DNA of 64,000 bases from Leucothrix mucor DSM 2157 (GCF_000419525.1 NZ_ATTE01000001.1:4090501-4154500); one strand, 5' to 3'; shown: positions 16,533-26,711, counted from the first letter of the stretch. The notes: generated by a model from the sequence alone, not told the origin. Numbers and translations are program-made.

Positions 16533-19500
16533 TTAATCCGTTACCGGAAAGTCCAGGAATTTGCGGTATTGCAAATTAATGCCTTTATCTTCACCGTTCC
16601 CGAGCGAGCCTTTGTCATAAAACACGCCGAGACTAAGTTCATCGTTTCCGATTAATGTTTTACCAATCGCCGCTTCTGCATGCGCTTTGGTTTCTCCAGT
16701 CGGCCAAACTTGGCCTAAAGCGACTGAGCCGCTGTACTGAAATTCTGATTTTTTATCCAAGCCTTGACCTGGTGTACCGTGGTTGAATCCGGCGATCAGC
16801 TCAACACTTTGAGTCGACTCCGGCAAAGCATCCTCGGTACTGATAAAGCTGGAGTTGTTGTTCTTCTGCAAGGTTCCTTGCACGCCGCCATACCATTGAC
16901 CATTCAGGGTATTTTGACGATGAACAACAGCAGCTCGAACACCGACACCATCAGCCAACGATTGACCATCACTGGTCCGGTTAAACTCATGCTGCCAAGC
17001 AGTTAATTGTGCGGTCTGCTTGTCACCAATCTGGCCATTAAAATCGACCTTAATTCGATTGCGGCGACCGTACTGTCTGAGGTGTGAGTTTTCATCGGGG
17101 GTCTCCTGATAACCATATTCCAGACCCGCATTTAAGCGGTCGTTTAGTTGCTTTCTATAAGCGACGTTACCATAGGCTTTTGTGTCATCACCGTTGTCGT
17201 ATACACCAAGTCTGGCATTCAGCTGATTAGTGGTATCAGTCCACTCAAAACCAACCGAAACATCCTTCTCATTGACGGCGCTACCGGGTAAATTATTATT
17301 GCTAAGCCGAGCCTTTTTCAGTTTGATGTCAAAGCCAATGGGTAAGCCATTTTTTCCAAGGCCTTGTTTATACTGTAAAACTTCTTCGGTTGTTCTAAGG
17401 CTGCCAACACTGCGTGAATTGTAAGCAGCCACAAACTCTGAGACTCTGCCATTAGCCAGTGATAGCGCAATTTTTCGGGCTGTCTCGCGTTCTTCCTGTG
17501 TTTTTGCAGTGCTAATAGCTTGTTTGGCGACATCAAATGCTTGTTGCTTTTTGTCCAGTGCAATCAGTACGCTGACGTGATCGCTAGTCGACAGCAGCTG
17601 TGGCTGCTTAAGTAGAGCCAACAATGCCGGTTTGTCTTTTAGCTTGAGTGCAATGGATAAGCGCATCCAGACAGGTTTAGTCATTCGTTGAACATCTGCA
17701 CGTGCCAATAACTGCTTAAGCTGAGCCAGATTGTTTTTATCTAATGCCTGAGCCAGTGCAATCTCATTCATGCGGTCTTTGTCAGCTTTGCTGCGCGTTA
17801 AGCGATCCAGCTCAGCATAAGTTTTATTAAATTCCGCTTGAGAGCCGTCTTTTTGCAGCACACTTAAATACTGGAACAAGGCCTCTTTGCGCTCATCCGG
17901 CTTCAGCGATCCTGATGCCAGTTGCTGGCGTAGTTGAGTGATTGCAAAGTCACGCACTTGTTTGGCCTTAGTGGTTTGCTTCAGTTTATCCAGAGACTGC
18001 GCATAGCTAAGCAACATGGCATAGTTCTCAGGATGCTTAATGCTCGCCATTTCAAACCATTTCAGACTTTTGGTATCTTCGCCCATTGCTTGATACGCCA
18101 AGGCATAGTTTGGCCAAAGAACATCATTGCGTTCAGCAAATGCTTGCCACTTAGCTAAGGTTTGGCGCAAGAGAGGGTAGTTTTTCTGTTCCGTCAGGAT
18201 CAGAATCGTGCCTTGTCTGGCAGGTACTGAGTCTGGCTTTAGTGCCAGTAAACGCTGATAGCCCTTAAGCGCGGAGGCATAATGCTTTTGCTGATAATTG
18301 AATTGGCTACTCAATAACCAATACTGTGGCAACTCTGCAAACTCATTGAGCTTTACATGAGAGGCATCCAGCAGCTTTTCCAATAGCGCATAGTCTTTCT
18401 TGTCGAAAGCGGTTTGCATTGCGGCCAACTGCTTTAAAGTAGACTGCTTACGAGCATCTGCCATCACTGTTCGGATCGCTTCCAAACCTGCTAAGGCATC
18501 TTTGGAGTTAGCATCTAGTGCCAGAACGCGCTGATAAAACGATGCGGCAGCATTGTAATCCTTCTGTTGATTGGCATAAGCCGCTTGCAACAACCAATAA
18601 CGTGGCTCTTTTGCAAAGCGTGTTGACTGCTCTTTAGCCAGTGCTAACAGGGCAGTGAATCCACGACCATCTTTCATATCAAAGCTGGCTTGCAGGCCGC
18701 TTAATAATAGGTCGGTATCTGCCGTTTCCATAAAGCCACGTTTGAACGCAGCGACCGCTTGTGGATGCTGTCCGAGACGATCAAATAGCAGCGCAATACG
18801 GGTGTGATATAAAATACGCTCTTTCACATCGCGCTTATCTTGCTTGCTTAATAGTTGCTGGTAGTAGCCTAAAGCATCCTGATCATGTTTATAGGTCCAG
18901 GCCACTTCAGCCATAATGCCAAGTTGAGGCAAGCTAGCACTGGTTTGCCATGCTTGTTTGTGTTGACGCCATAAGCGGTAAGCACTGTCTTTTTGATCTA
19001 ATGCCCAATGCAACTCAAAGCGAGTAAGACTATAAGTCGTGCGGTCGCCATATTGTTGAGTCAGTTGTTGCCAGACCTTCAAGGCTGCGGCATAACGCTT
19101 TTCGCCGCCATACCATTTTGCCAGTGTTTCTGATAACTCACGATCAGGACCGTGCCGCTTTAAGTAAGCGCTCAGGAATTCTTCAGCTGCTTGCTTTTCA
19201 CCTTTTTTGCTTAGAAAAAAGAAAATATCATTAACGGCTTGAGTTGGCAGCGCTTGCTGGCGGGATAGTTTGACAAGAAAAGCTAAGCCTTCACCATCCA
19301 AATCCGCTTGCGCCAAGCGCACGACTTGGTTTTGATGCTTAGGATCACCACTTTGCTGGTAAATCCATTGCCACAAGCGCATGGCCAATGCTTCATTGCC
19401 TTGGGTTTCTTCCAAAAACGCCCAGCGTTCGCGTAGTTTCAGGTCTTTCGGTTTGATTTTGATGGCGCGCTTTACGTAGTCAATCGCCTGAGGATAATCC

Positions 19501-20744
19501 TCATCCAGCGTTTCAATATCAACTTGCGCAATAATGGCATCTATCTCATCTGGCTTTTGTTTCAGGTAGGCCTGATTCCAGTCACGAGCCAATGGTAGGT
19601 TCTTTTCCAGTAGCGCAATTTCGGTGCCTTTTTTCAGTAGTTCCAAGCTATCCGGATGTTGCTGGATCATCGGTGTAATAATGACTAAGGCTTTGTCTGG
19701 GTGCTTATCTTTTACATAGACTTCAATCTGGCGCTGATGAATCAACCAACGGTCATTTTCATTGGTGGCGCGCTGTTCGGCTTGCTGTAAATAGTAACTG
19801 GCATTGCGATAGGATTTGGTTTCTGCAGCCCAATGCGCCGCTTTTTCATACCAACGTTGTGCATTTTCAGGTGTGTCTCGCTTAGCAAGGTGAGCGAATA
19901 GATCGCTGGCACTTTCTGGTAAACCAGCCTGAAGACTGGCTTCCGCAAGCTTTTGCAGGTTTTTAGGTGATTCTGGCAGCTGATGCTGCGATTGAGTCAA
20001 AAAGGCTTTCACCTCATCCTGCTGTCCGGCTTTCGCAGCGGCACTTAGCCACGCATAAATATAGACATTGAAGCGTCCCTTATCGGTGGCAGCGTCACTG
20101 GCTGCTTTAAAGGCTTTTGCGGCACTGACCGGATCACCGGCATGACCGGCCCAACGTCCTGCCTCCGCCAACCATTCGGCTCGGCGCTCAGGATCAATTT
20201 CAGCTAAACGATAGTAAATTTTTACGGCTTGCGGCAATAAACCAAAGTCTGTGCTGGCCTTGGCTAGGGCTTTTAGCTCATTAGGCGCAAGATCTTGATA
20301 ATCTTCTAAAAACTGTAAATGACGACGCACATCAATGCGTTGTTCTCTGATATCAGTTCCGCCAGCAGAAGCCGTGTAATAGGCATCCAAGTAGTTACGT
20401 AGCTGAATCGTTGCCAGCTGCTTCTGTTGCAAGTCACTTAGCGCATTAGTGTCAATTTTTTGGCTAAGTAGTTGCTCGGAAGATTCCCATAGCCCTTTAC
20501 GGCTTAGCGATTGCGCCAGTGTGAGTACATCATTGGCTGGCGCATCCGGCTTATTCAGCATCTGATGCAGCTCAGCCTGCAAGCGGTTTGAGAATTGTTC
20601 TTTTAGCGCACCGGACTCCTGCTGTCCTAAATAATCCGCATCCTTCCATGGAAACAACAGCACCAAAAAGGCGATTAACACCGCTGCAATTAATAACAGC
20701 GCTGGGGCATTAAACAGTTTTTGCGAAGAGTCGGTACGATTCAT
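16533..20744 (-). CDS. pelB: Pel outer-membrane export protein PelB (TPR scaffold plus beta-barrel)
   Basis: A 1403-residue protein, longer than P. aeruginosa PelB (about 1190). Residues about 13-30 form an inner-membrane anchor (ALLLIAAVLIAFLVLLF). Residues about 45-1100 are a very long run of TPR-type helix pairs, e.g. YWLLQAAYANQQKDYNAAA and YWLLSSQFNYQQKHYASAL. The last 300 residues alternate polar and hydrophobic strands typical of an outer-membrane beta-barrel (SVGFEWTDTTNQLNARLGVY, then LNAGLEYGYQE). The C terminus is FLDFPVTD. In Pel systems the TPR region binds PelA and guides the polymer to the pore. It follows pelA after three bases. Confidence 0.92.
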   Translation of the reverse strand: MNRTDSSQKLFNAPALLLIAAVLIAFLVLLFPWKDADYLGQQESGALKEQFSNRLQAELHQMLNKPDAPANDVLTLAQSLSRKGLWESSEQLLSQKIDTNALSDLQQKQLATIQLRNYLDAYYTASAGGTDIREQRIDVRRHLQFLEDYQDLAPNELKALAKASTDFGLLPQAVKIYYRLAEIDPERRAEWLAEAGRWAGHAGDPVSAAKAFKAASDAATDKGRFNVYIYAWLSAAAKAGQQDEVKAFLTQSQHQLPESPKNLQKLAEASLQAGLPESASDLFAHLAKRDTPENAQRWYEKAAHWAAETKSYRNASYYLQQAEQRATNENDRWLIHQRQIEVYVKDKHPDKALVIITPMIQQHPDSLELLKKGTEIALLEKNLPLARDWNQAYLKQKPDEIDAIIAQVDIETLDEDYPQAIDYVKRAIKIKPKDLKLRERWAFLEETQGNEALAMRLWQWIYQQSGDPKHQNQVVRLAQADLDGEGLAFLVKLSRQQALPTQAVNDIFFFLSKKGEKQAAEEFLSAYLKRHGPDRELSETLAKWYGGEKRYAAALKVWQQLTQQYGDRTTYSLTRFELHWALDQKDSAYRLWRQHKQAWQTSASLPQLGIMAEVAWTYKHDQDALGYYQQLLSKQDKRDVKERILYHTRIALLFDRLGQHPQAVAAFKRGFMETADTDLLLSGLQASFDMKDGRGFTALLALAKEQSTRFAKEPRYWLLQAAYANQQKDYNAAASFYQRVLALDANSKDALAGLEAIRTVMADARKQSTLKQLAAMQTAFDKKDYALLEKLLDASHVKLNEFAELPQYWLLSSQFNYQQKHYASALKGYQRLLALKPDSVPARQGTILILTEQKNYPLLRQTLAKWQAFAERNDVLWPNYALAYQAMGEDTKSLKWFEMASIKHPENYAMLLSYAQSLDKLKQTTKAKQVRDFAITQLRQQLASGSLKPDERKEALFQYLSVLQKDGSQAEFNKTYAELDRLTRSKADKDRMNEIALAQALDKNNLAQLKQLLARADVQRMTKPVWMRLSIALKLKDKPALLALLKQPQLLSTSDHVSVLIALDKKQQAFDVAKQAISTAKTQEERETARKIALSLANGRVSEFVAAYNSRSVGSLRTTEEVLQYKQGLGKNGLPIGFDIKLKKARLSNNNLPGSAVNEKDVSVGFEWTDTTNQLNARLGVYDNGDDTKAYGNVAYRKQLNDRLNAGLEYGYQETPDENSHLRQYGRRNRIKVDFNGQIGDKQTAQLTAWQHEFNRTSDGQSLADGVGVRAAVVHRQNTLNGQWYGGVQGTLQKNNNSSFISTEDALPESTQSVELIAGFNHGTPGQGLDKKSEFQYSGSVALGQVWPTGETKAHAEAAIGKTLIGNDELSLGVFYDKGSLGNGEDKGINLQYRKFLDFPVTD

Positions 20745-20747
20745 AGC

Positions 20748-21896
20748 TTATTTTCCGGGTGGGATAGCGGCCTCAGAAGAGAGAGTCATAATGGCGACGC
20801 CTTCGCCTTGTTGGCGGCGTAACCAGTTCTGATAAATCTCGAATTGTTGATTAAACGGCTGCGCGGTGATAATGCCAAGGTAACGACCGATCAGGTGGCC
20901 GTTTGGCATGCCGGACTGAATATCGTGCACCCGAACCTTCAACCCATCGGACTTTAAGCTGCGCAACATCGGCTGATATTTTTCCAGCATCAGCGGTTTA
21001 TAGGTTTCAGTTTTGCTGTCGGTTAGCAGCAAATAGGTGTTTAGCTCCGGCTCAAAGTCGGCAACGCCCACCATATCCAGTGCAGGAATCGACACCCACG
21101 GAATAAAGCCTTCATCCGTAATGCGTTTGGCAATAGCCTTAGCATCTTTGCGACGTTTTGGTTCCATATAATCAATAATGATAATGTCGACACCAAGCTC
21201 GCGTTTTGTCTCTTTCAGTTTGCCTAGCAGCCAGGACTGATCACTTGGGTTGGTTTCTTTGTAGGTTCGCAGGCCGTTATCCCAGCTGGCAAATAAGGAT
21301 TCAGCGGCAACCGCTTCCAGCAAATGACCAATGGAGGGCAGGACTTCAAAGCCACGGTTGGCGATAAAACGCATCTCCGGATAACGCTCGTGGATTTTTT
21401 GCAGCAATGCGACGAGCGCTTTAGTTTGCTGTTGTTGCTGAGCGCTGTTGCTAGCAAATAGCTTAAAGCTGTCCATGGTATCGAGGAACAAGCCACGGTA
21501 ACCTTCGTTCCATAACGGGTCGACAATGGTTTCCATAACGAATTGCTGCCAGCCAGGGGCGCTTAGGTCCATGACTTTACTGTCCCAAATGCGGTTATCA
21601 CCCAGCACCCAAGCCGGTTGAATTTGATCAAACCACTTACGGGTAGGGGAGACTTCACCCACACTCAGGTAGGCAAATACATCGCCACCTTTGGCGCGTA
21701 AAGCTTGTAGCTCATGCTGTTTGACGTTGTCAGCTTCAACAATAATGCGGCTGTATTGGGCAAGAATATCCGTCGGAAGGTCCGGTCCATAATAGACGGC
21801 AGTACTTTTACGCGCTTCAATGCGTGCCGATTGGGCAGCACTGAAGGTCAGCAGTAACAATAAGGCCCACAGGCCCTGATATAACGCTCTGGTCAC
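20748..21896 (-). CDS. pelA: Pel hydrolase domain protein (GH114-like half of PelA)
   Basis: First gene of the pel operon, 382 residues, starting at GTG 21896 with GGAG nine bases upstream. A signal peptide (residues 1-23) is followed by a TIM-barrel GH114/endo-alpha-1,4-polygalactosaminidase-type domain. Motifs are SVGEVSPTR, GLFLDTMDSF (acidic residues D139, D142), FIANRGFE and AAESLF with the candidate catalytic acid E199. The protein ends shortly after the barrel, so it holds only the hydrolase part of PelA and none of the deacetylase, which lies at 8164-11184. Expected role: periplasmic cleavage of Pel to release cell-free polymer. Confidence 0.88.
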   Translation of the reverse strand: MTRALYQGLWALLLLLTFSAAQSARIEARKSTAVYYGPDLPTDILAQYSRIIVEADNVKQHELQALRAKGGDVFAYLSVGEVSPTRKWFDQIQPAWVLGDNRIWDSKVMDLSAPGWQQFVMETIVDPLWNEGYRGLFLDTMDSFKLFASNSAQQQQQTKALVALLQKIHERYPEMRFIANRGFEVLPSIGHLLEAVAAESLFASWDNGLRTYKETNPSDQSWLLGKLKETKRELGVDIIIIDYMEPKRRKDAKAIAKRITDEGFIPWVSIPALDMVGVADFEPELNTYLLLTDSKTETYKPLMLEKYQPMLRSLKSDGLKVRVHDIQSGMPNGHLIGRYLGIITAQPFNQQFEIYQNWLRRQQGEGVAIMTLSSEAAIPPGK

Positions 21897-22136
21897 GGGG
21901 GTATCTCCATCGACAAAAATTATTTTAATTTGAATTTGGTTTGTGCCGCGAAGTATCCGCCTCTGAGGAATTACCGCACTTTAATACTGGCTTAACGAGG
22001 CGGTTTGTAGGATGAGATGCTGCATGTTGCGGTGGCAATTCAATAATTGTTTAAAGCCGCTACAGGGCAAGGCGACATGTGTTTAAGATGCCAGTGAATA
22101 TCCTGAATAATATGCGATTAACGGAAGTTATAGACT

Positions 22137-22835
22137 ATGACGAGCTGCCTGAATAATACGCCATTAAAGATTCGACAATTGAGCAAATCATTCGCACAAC
22201 CAGAGGGTGCCGTCACGGTATTGGATGGGGTTGATTTCACCTTAAATCCGGGGCAGTCAGCCGCTTTGCGTGGTGATAGCGGAAGTGGCAAAAGTACCTT
22301 ACTGCATTTGATCGCTGGCTTAGATAATGCGGACAGTGGTTCGATTGAATTTGCTGAGCAGGATGTGTGCCGTTTAAACGAATCAGCCCGTGCTAATTTA
22401 CGGCGCGAAAAAATGAGTCTGGTGTTCCAGCAATTCCATCTGATCTCAACCTTGCCGGTGTTAGATAATATTCGCTTTCAGGCGGCGCTATGTAATCGTC
22501 AGGATGTCGACTTTGAGCAGCATCTGATTGAGTGTTTAGGTTTACAGTCACAACTTAAAAAATACCCGCATCAACTCTCCGGCGGCCAACAGCAGCGGGT
22601 TGCCATTGCCCGTGCCTTACTGCATAAGCCTGCGTTGGTGCTAGCCGATGAGCCAACCGGTAATTTGGATGAGCAAAGCAGTTTGCAAGTCATGGGGCTG
22701 TTCCGGGACTTAGTACAGCAGGCCGGTAGTTCTTTGCTCATGGTAACTCATAGCCGTGAGATGGCGAGTTATTTGGATCAGCAGTGGTGGCTACATGGCG
22801 GCCAGCTTTCTCAGCAAACCGAGAGTGCAGCATGA
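22137..22835 (+). CDS. ABC transporter ATP-binding protein (LolD/MacB-type)
   Basis: A 232-residue ATPase with Walker A GDSGSGKST (about residues 47-55), Q-loop FQQFHLI, signature LSGGQQQRVAIARAL, Walker [14 protein letters not shown] and the switch His in MVTHSREM. The sequence groups with ATPases that power FtsX-like mechanotransmission exporters rather than classical substrate-translocating ABC transporters. The next gene starts inside its stop codon (ATGA), so the two are translationally coupled. Divergent from the pel operon across 240 bases. Confidence 0.92.
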   Translation: MTSCLNNTPLKIRQLSKSFAQPEGAVTVLDGVDFTLNPGQSAALRGDSGSGKSTLLHLIAGLDNADSGSIEFAEQDVCRLNESARANLRREKMSLVFQQFHLISTLPVLDNIRFQAALCNRQDVDFEQHLIECLGLQSQLKKYPHQLSGGQQQRVAIARALLHKPALVLADEPTGNLDEQSSLQVMGLFRDLVQQAGSSLLMVTHSREMASYLDQQWWLHGGQLSQQTESAA

Positions 22836-25336
22836 GGCAGTTATTCTGGACGCTAAAAGCACTATTGAGCCATTACTGGCGGCATCCTTGGCAGGCGCTA
22901 TTTTTGTTAGCAGGCTTAGTAGCTGGAGTCGCGTTGTGGTCAGCGGTGCAGGTGATTAATGGCCATGCCAAAGCCAGTTACTCGCGTGCCAATAGCATGC
23001 TGGGCGCGCAAGTTGATTACAGTATTCGCGCTAAAGATGGCGCAGGTATTTCACAGGCAGACTATATCGCCTTGCGCCGTCAGGGTTGGCTGCAGCTGTA
23101 TCCGGTGATTGAGTCAAGAGTCAGCATGGAGTCTGGCAAACTACTGGCGATTATTGCCACAGATTTGTTTGCGCTACCGAGTGGCTTAGGCGCGGAAAAC
23201 CTAAGCTTTAGTGGGGATGGACGAGGTTGGTTGGATTTTGTGCAGCCGCCATATCAGGCTTGGTATCCGGAAGCGCTGGCTCAGGAGTTAGGGATTAGCG
23301 CTGGTCAGCAATTAACCTTAAGTAGTGGTCGAAACCTACCTCCCGCGCTGATTCGACAGGATGAATCCCAAGGTTGGCAATTGCTGATGGATATCGGGGC
23401 TGCACTGGATTTATTAGAGCGCAAAGATTTTAGTTACCTTGCGGTTGGCGAAATCTCCAGCGCGGATGCCCAGATACTAAAGCAACAACTCCCCGATAGC
23501 TTAATGCTGGAAAAAAACCAGCAGGCGCTCGATCTTGAACAGCTCACTCAAAGCCTGCATACCAATCTCAGCGCGATGAGTCTGCTATCGTTTGCGGTAG
23601 GGCTATTTATTGTCTTTAACGCCGTACGATTTTCCCTGTGGTATCGCCAGATGACTGTGCGCAACTTGCGCTTAATGGGTGTGAGCCTTAGCACTTTGGG
23701 AGTGGCTTTGCTGCTGGAGGCTTTATTGTGGAGCCTGATTGCCAGCGCTTTGGGTTTAGTGTTGGGCTATGTCTTAAGCTTGCAGTTACTTCCCGCACTT
23801 GGCGCGACGCTAGGTAGCTTGTATGGCGCAACCGTTGGCTCACAGATTTTACTGCAACTCCCCACCGTATTAGTTGCTTGGTCGATGACTTTAGGTGGCT
23901 TGCTTTTTGCGCTCACGTGGCCAATGTGGCGACTCTCCCGACAGGCCGTGATTCCGGGTAGTCAGCTCACTGCGCAATGGGTGAATGACACGAGCGCACG
24001 GCGAGTGCTGCTGATAGCAGGAACTGTGTTGGCCGTATTAGCCATGCTGCTTTATCCTTTTATAAACAGTATCTTCCTAGGCTTTACTTTGCTTGGTTTG
24101 ATTTTGTTTTCAGCAGCATGGTGTTTGCCATGGATACTGGCACTTTGTCTAAAACAACTCTCCCGATTATTACCGCAAGAGCGGCCACTAATTCGCTGGA
24201 TTGTGAGTGATGGCTGGGCGCAATTACCCACCTTGCGTACTGCAATGATGGCCTTGTTGCTCGCATTGACCTGCAATTTGGGCGTAGAAGCTCTGGTTGA
24301 TAGCTTCCGCACCTCATTTTCCGGTTGGCTGGTTCAGCGGCTGACGGCTGATATTTATGTTGGCAAACAGCGCCCTGAAATCGAGACATTAATTCAATCG
24401 GGACTAACTAACGGATGGTTAAAGGATAGCCATCAACGCATTGGCATAGAAACCAAGTGGCAGCAACGCCCGACAGAAATTCGTGGCTTAGACGTTGATG
24501 CGCCAGACACGCTCGTACTGCCATTTGCGAAAGCCTTGCCCAATGCGCTCTCAGAGTGGAGCACGCAATCAGCTTCACAGCCGCTGATTCTGGCCAATGA
24601 ACAAGTGCACTATTTAGCAGATGTAGCGCTGGGCGACATGGTCACGCTGAATACGCCGTCTGGCGAACGCCGTTTTATGGTAAACGGTTTTTTCTACGAT
24701 TACGGCAATCCGAATTTTCAATTCTACTTACCGCAGAAACAAATGAGCGTGCTTTGGCCCGCAGCTCAGCAGCAAGGAGTGGCGTTGTGGCTGAATCCCG
24801 AAATGCCAGTCGAGACTGCATTGCAACAAGCGGAGCAGGATCTATTGAACGCTGGCTTTAAAGCCGGAGATTGGGTAACCCAGCAGCGGGTACGTGAAAC
24901 CGCATTAGCCATATTCGAGCGTACCTTCGCTATCACTATGGCAATGAATACCTTGACGTTGTTGGTTGCAGGTTTGGCATTGCTAGCATCTTTACTCGCG
25001 ATTTTGCAGGAGCGTTTACCGCAATTTGCACAGTGGTCAGCACTAGGTGTGCGGCTGCGTGAACATGTTTGGGTGATTAGTGTGCCTCTACTATTATTCG
25101 TTGGGATTACTTGGTTGTTGTCGATTCCGCTGGGTGCTTTATTGTCTTGGTTATTGATTAATAAGTTAAATGTCATGTCATTTGGGTGGAGTATGCCGAT
25201 GCTGTGGAGTCTGCAACCTGCGCTTGTGTTAGCGGTGCTCTCATTGATCGTGGTTTTAATTACTTTGCTGATAACCGGGCTGCGCTTGCGGCGACGATTA
25301 CCTCAGGCATTAGCGGAATTAGGGGGTGGCGTATGA
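22832..25336 (+). CDS. FtsX-like ABC transporter permease (AttFG-like)
   Basis: An 834-residue membrane protein starting at the ATG in the ATGA overlap with the ATPase; an earlier in-frame start would run inside that gene. An N-terminal helix (about residues 21-41) leads to a periplasmic domain. Then come three helices (about 250-370), a middle pair (about 390-440), a second periplasmic domain (about 480-690), and three C-terminal helices (about 705-825). This is the duplicated FtsX arrangement, equivalent to a fusion of two four-helix permeases. The partner AttH-like protein follows with another ATGA overlap. Confidence 0.88.
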   Translation: MRQLFWTLKALLSHYWRHPWQALFLLAGLVAGVALWSAVQVINGHAKASYSRANSMLGAQVDYSIRAKDGAGISQADYIALRRQGWLQLYPVIESRVSMESGKLLAIIATDLFALPSGLGAENLSFSGDGRGWLDFVQPPYQAWYPEALAQELGISAGQQLTLSSGRNLPPALIRQDESQGWQLLMDIGAALDLLERKDFSYLAVGEISSADAQILKQQLPDSLMLEKNQQALDLEQLTQSLHTNLSAMSLLSFAVGLFIVFNAVRFSLWYRQMTVRNLRLMGVSLSTLGVALLLEALLWSLIASALGLVLGYVLSLQLLPALGATLGSLYGATVGSQILLQLPTVLVAWSMTLGGLLFALTWPMWRLSRQAVIPGSQLTAQWVNDTSARRVLLIAGTVLAVLAMLLYPFINSIFLGFTLLGLILFSAAWCLPWILALCLKQLSRLLPQERPLIRWIVSDGWAQLPTLRTAMMALLLALTCNLGVEALVDSFRTSFSGWLVQRLTADIYVGKQRPEIETLIQSGLTNGWLKDSHQRIGIETKWQQRPTEIRGLDVDAPDTLVLPFAKALPNALSEWSTQSASQPLILANEQVHYLADVALGDMVTLNTPSGERRFMVNGFFYDYGNPNFQFYLPQKQMSVLWPAAQQQGVALWLNPEMPVETALQQAEQDLLNAGFKAGDWVTQQRVRETALAIFERTFAITMAMNTLTLLVAGLALLASLLAILQERLPQFAQWSALGVRLREHVWVISVPLLLFVGITWLLSIPLGALLSWLLINKLNVMSFGWSMPMLWSLQPALVLAVLSLIVVLITLLITGLRLRRRLPQALAELGGGV

Positions 25337-26475
25337 GCCTATTTTCTACAAAACGCATTGTCGCTTGTCTGGGGATTTGGGGTTTATTAGCCGGTTCACC
25401 ACTGGTGGCTAACGATGTATATCAGGTGCTGAAAACACCGGTCGAAGGTTACAAAAAAGTGGTTCCCGGTAAGCAGTTGGAATTCCCCAAAGATCATGGC
25501 ATGCATCCCGAATATCGCATTGAGTGGTGGTACATCACCGCCAACTTGAAAGATGAGCAAGGCCGCGATTGGGGGCTGCAGTGGACCTTATTTCGCCAAG
25601 CGATGGATGCTAAGCCAGTGGTTAATGGTTGGGGAAGTAATCAGCTGTGGATGGCACATGCTGCAATTAGTGCGCCGGATAAGCATCGTTTTGCTGAGCG
25701 TTTTGCTCGCGGTGGTATTGGCCAAGCGGGTGTGACCGTTGTTGGTTCTCCAGATCAGTCGCAGCCTAATTTTGAGGTTTGGTTAGATGACTGGTCATGG
25801 AAAGCAGAGTCGGCTAATCCATTCCCATCCCAGTTACACTTCGGTGTTGATGATACAGAAGTCAATGTGCAGCTAAGCAGCGATGCATCGTGGGTTTTGC
25901 AAGGCGATCAGGGCTTTAGCCAGAAATCGGGGCAGGGGCAAGCTAGCTACTATTACAGCCAACCCAAGATACAAGTGCAGGGCGATATTGTTTACCAAGG
26001 GCAAACTCTGAAGGTGAATGGCAATGCATGGTTAGATCGGGAATGGAGCTCTCAGCCGCTGGCGGAGTCGCAACAAGGTTGGGATTGGTTTTCACTGCAT
26101 TTAAACGATGGGCGCTCGTTAATGGTGTTTCAGTTGCGCCAAGATTCTGGCGATAATTGGCTAAGCGGCAGCTTGGTTGAAGTGGATGGCAGTAGCCAAA
26201 GTTTATCAGTCACCGATATTCAGCTGAAAGTGCTGGAACGCCGCACAATAATCTTACCGGAAGCAGGGGCTTCGCCAGCTACAAAGCAGGTTGAATTACC
26301 GTTGCGTTGGGAGATTAGTTTGCCAAAACTGGGGCAGCGCTGGGAGGTTGAAGCATTGCGCGATAATCAGTGGATGGGGACGCAGTTTCCCTACTGGGAA
26401 GGGGTGGTACGGGTCGATGGCGGTCGTGCGGGTATGGGCTATATGGAACTAACGGGCTATCCCTTGCTAAACTAA
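25333..26475 (+). CDS. AttH-like lipocalin-fold periplasmic protein
   Basis: A 380-residue protein beginning at ATG 25333, coupled to the permease stop. A signal peptide (residues about 1-27, LAGSPLVAND) precedes a two-lobed lipocalin-type fold shared with AttH and hydroxyneurosporene dehydratase CrtC. Signature stretches are HPEYRIEWWYITANL, WLDREWSSQPL and GWDWFSLHLNDGRSLM. In AttEFGH-type operons this protein is the extracytoplasmic partner of the ABC exporter; the ligand is unknown. A carotenoid hydratase role is unlikely, since no carotenoid genes are nearby. Confidence 0.85.
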   Translation: MSLFSTKRIVACLGIWGLLAGSPLVANDVYQVLKTPVEGYKKVVPGKQLEFPKDHGMHPEYRIEWWYITANLKDEQGRDWGLQWTLFRQAMDAKPVVNGWGSNQLWMAHAAISAPDKHRFAERFARGGIGQAGVTVVGSPDQSQPNFEVWLDDWSWKAESANPFPSQLHFGVDDTEVNVQLSSDASWVLQGDQGFSQKSGQGQASYYYSQPKIQVQGDIVYQGQTLKVNGNAWLDREWSSQPLAESQQGWDWFSLHLNDGRSLMVFQLRQDSGDNWLSGSLVEVDGSSQSLSVTDIQLKVLERRTIILPEAGASPATKQVELPLRWEISLPKLGQRWEVEALRDNQWMGTQFPYWEGVVRVDGGRAGMGYMELTGYPLLN

Positions 26476-26667
26476 TAATTCTTATAGAATTTTATGTTGA
26501 CCCAATTATCTGAACGATTGGTAATTTTGCCCAAAATGTAGTTTAATAGCAACGTGGTCAGCATAAGGCGACTCAACGACGTTTTTTATGTTGGCTGTAT
26601 CTGTTAACTGTTTAGATATCCGCATCCTAGACGTTACACATTTCATGGCAATCCCCTGCCAACCCAG

Positions 26668-26700
26668 TTGCCCGACCACCCTTATCCGGTGGTCGGGCAA
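26668..26700. terminator. Perfect 13-bp hairpin after the HopJ-family gene (possible terminator)
   Basis: TTGCCCGACCACC (26668-26680) and GGTGGTCGGGCAA (26688-26700) form a perfect stem with a seven-base loop, 11 bases past the stop of the minus-strand gene. It lies between convergent genes, but neither side has a proper T-run. It may act as a processing or mRNA-stabilising hairpin rather than an intrinsic terminator. Confidence 0.5.
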
Positions 26701-26711
26701 CGACCTAAAAA

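Noticed and set aside
25333..26475. Carotenoid 1,2-hydratase (CrtC)
   Set aside because: The fold is shared, but the gene is coupled to an ABC exporter and no carotenoid genes are present; AttH-like partner is the better call.
26506..26700. Minus-strand 64-codon frame after the attH-like gene
   Set aside because: It overlaps the perfect hairpin at 26668-26700 at its start, has no ribosome binding site and no recognisable protein features.
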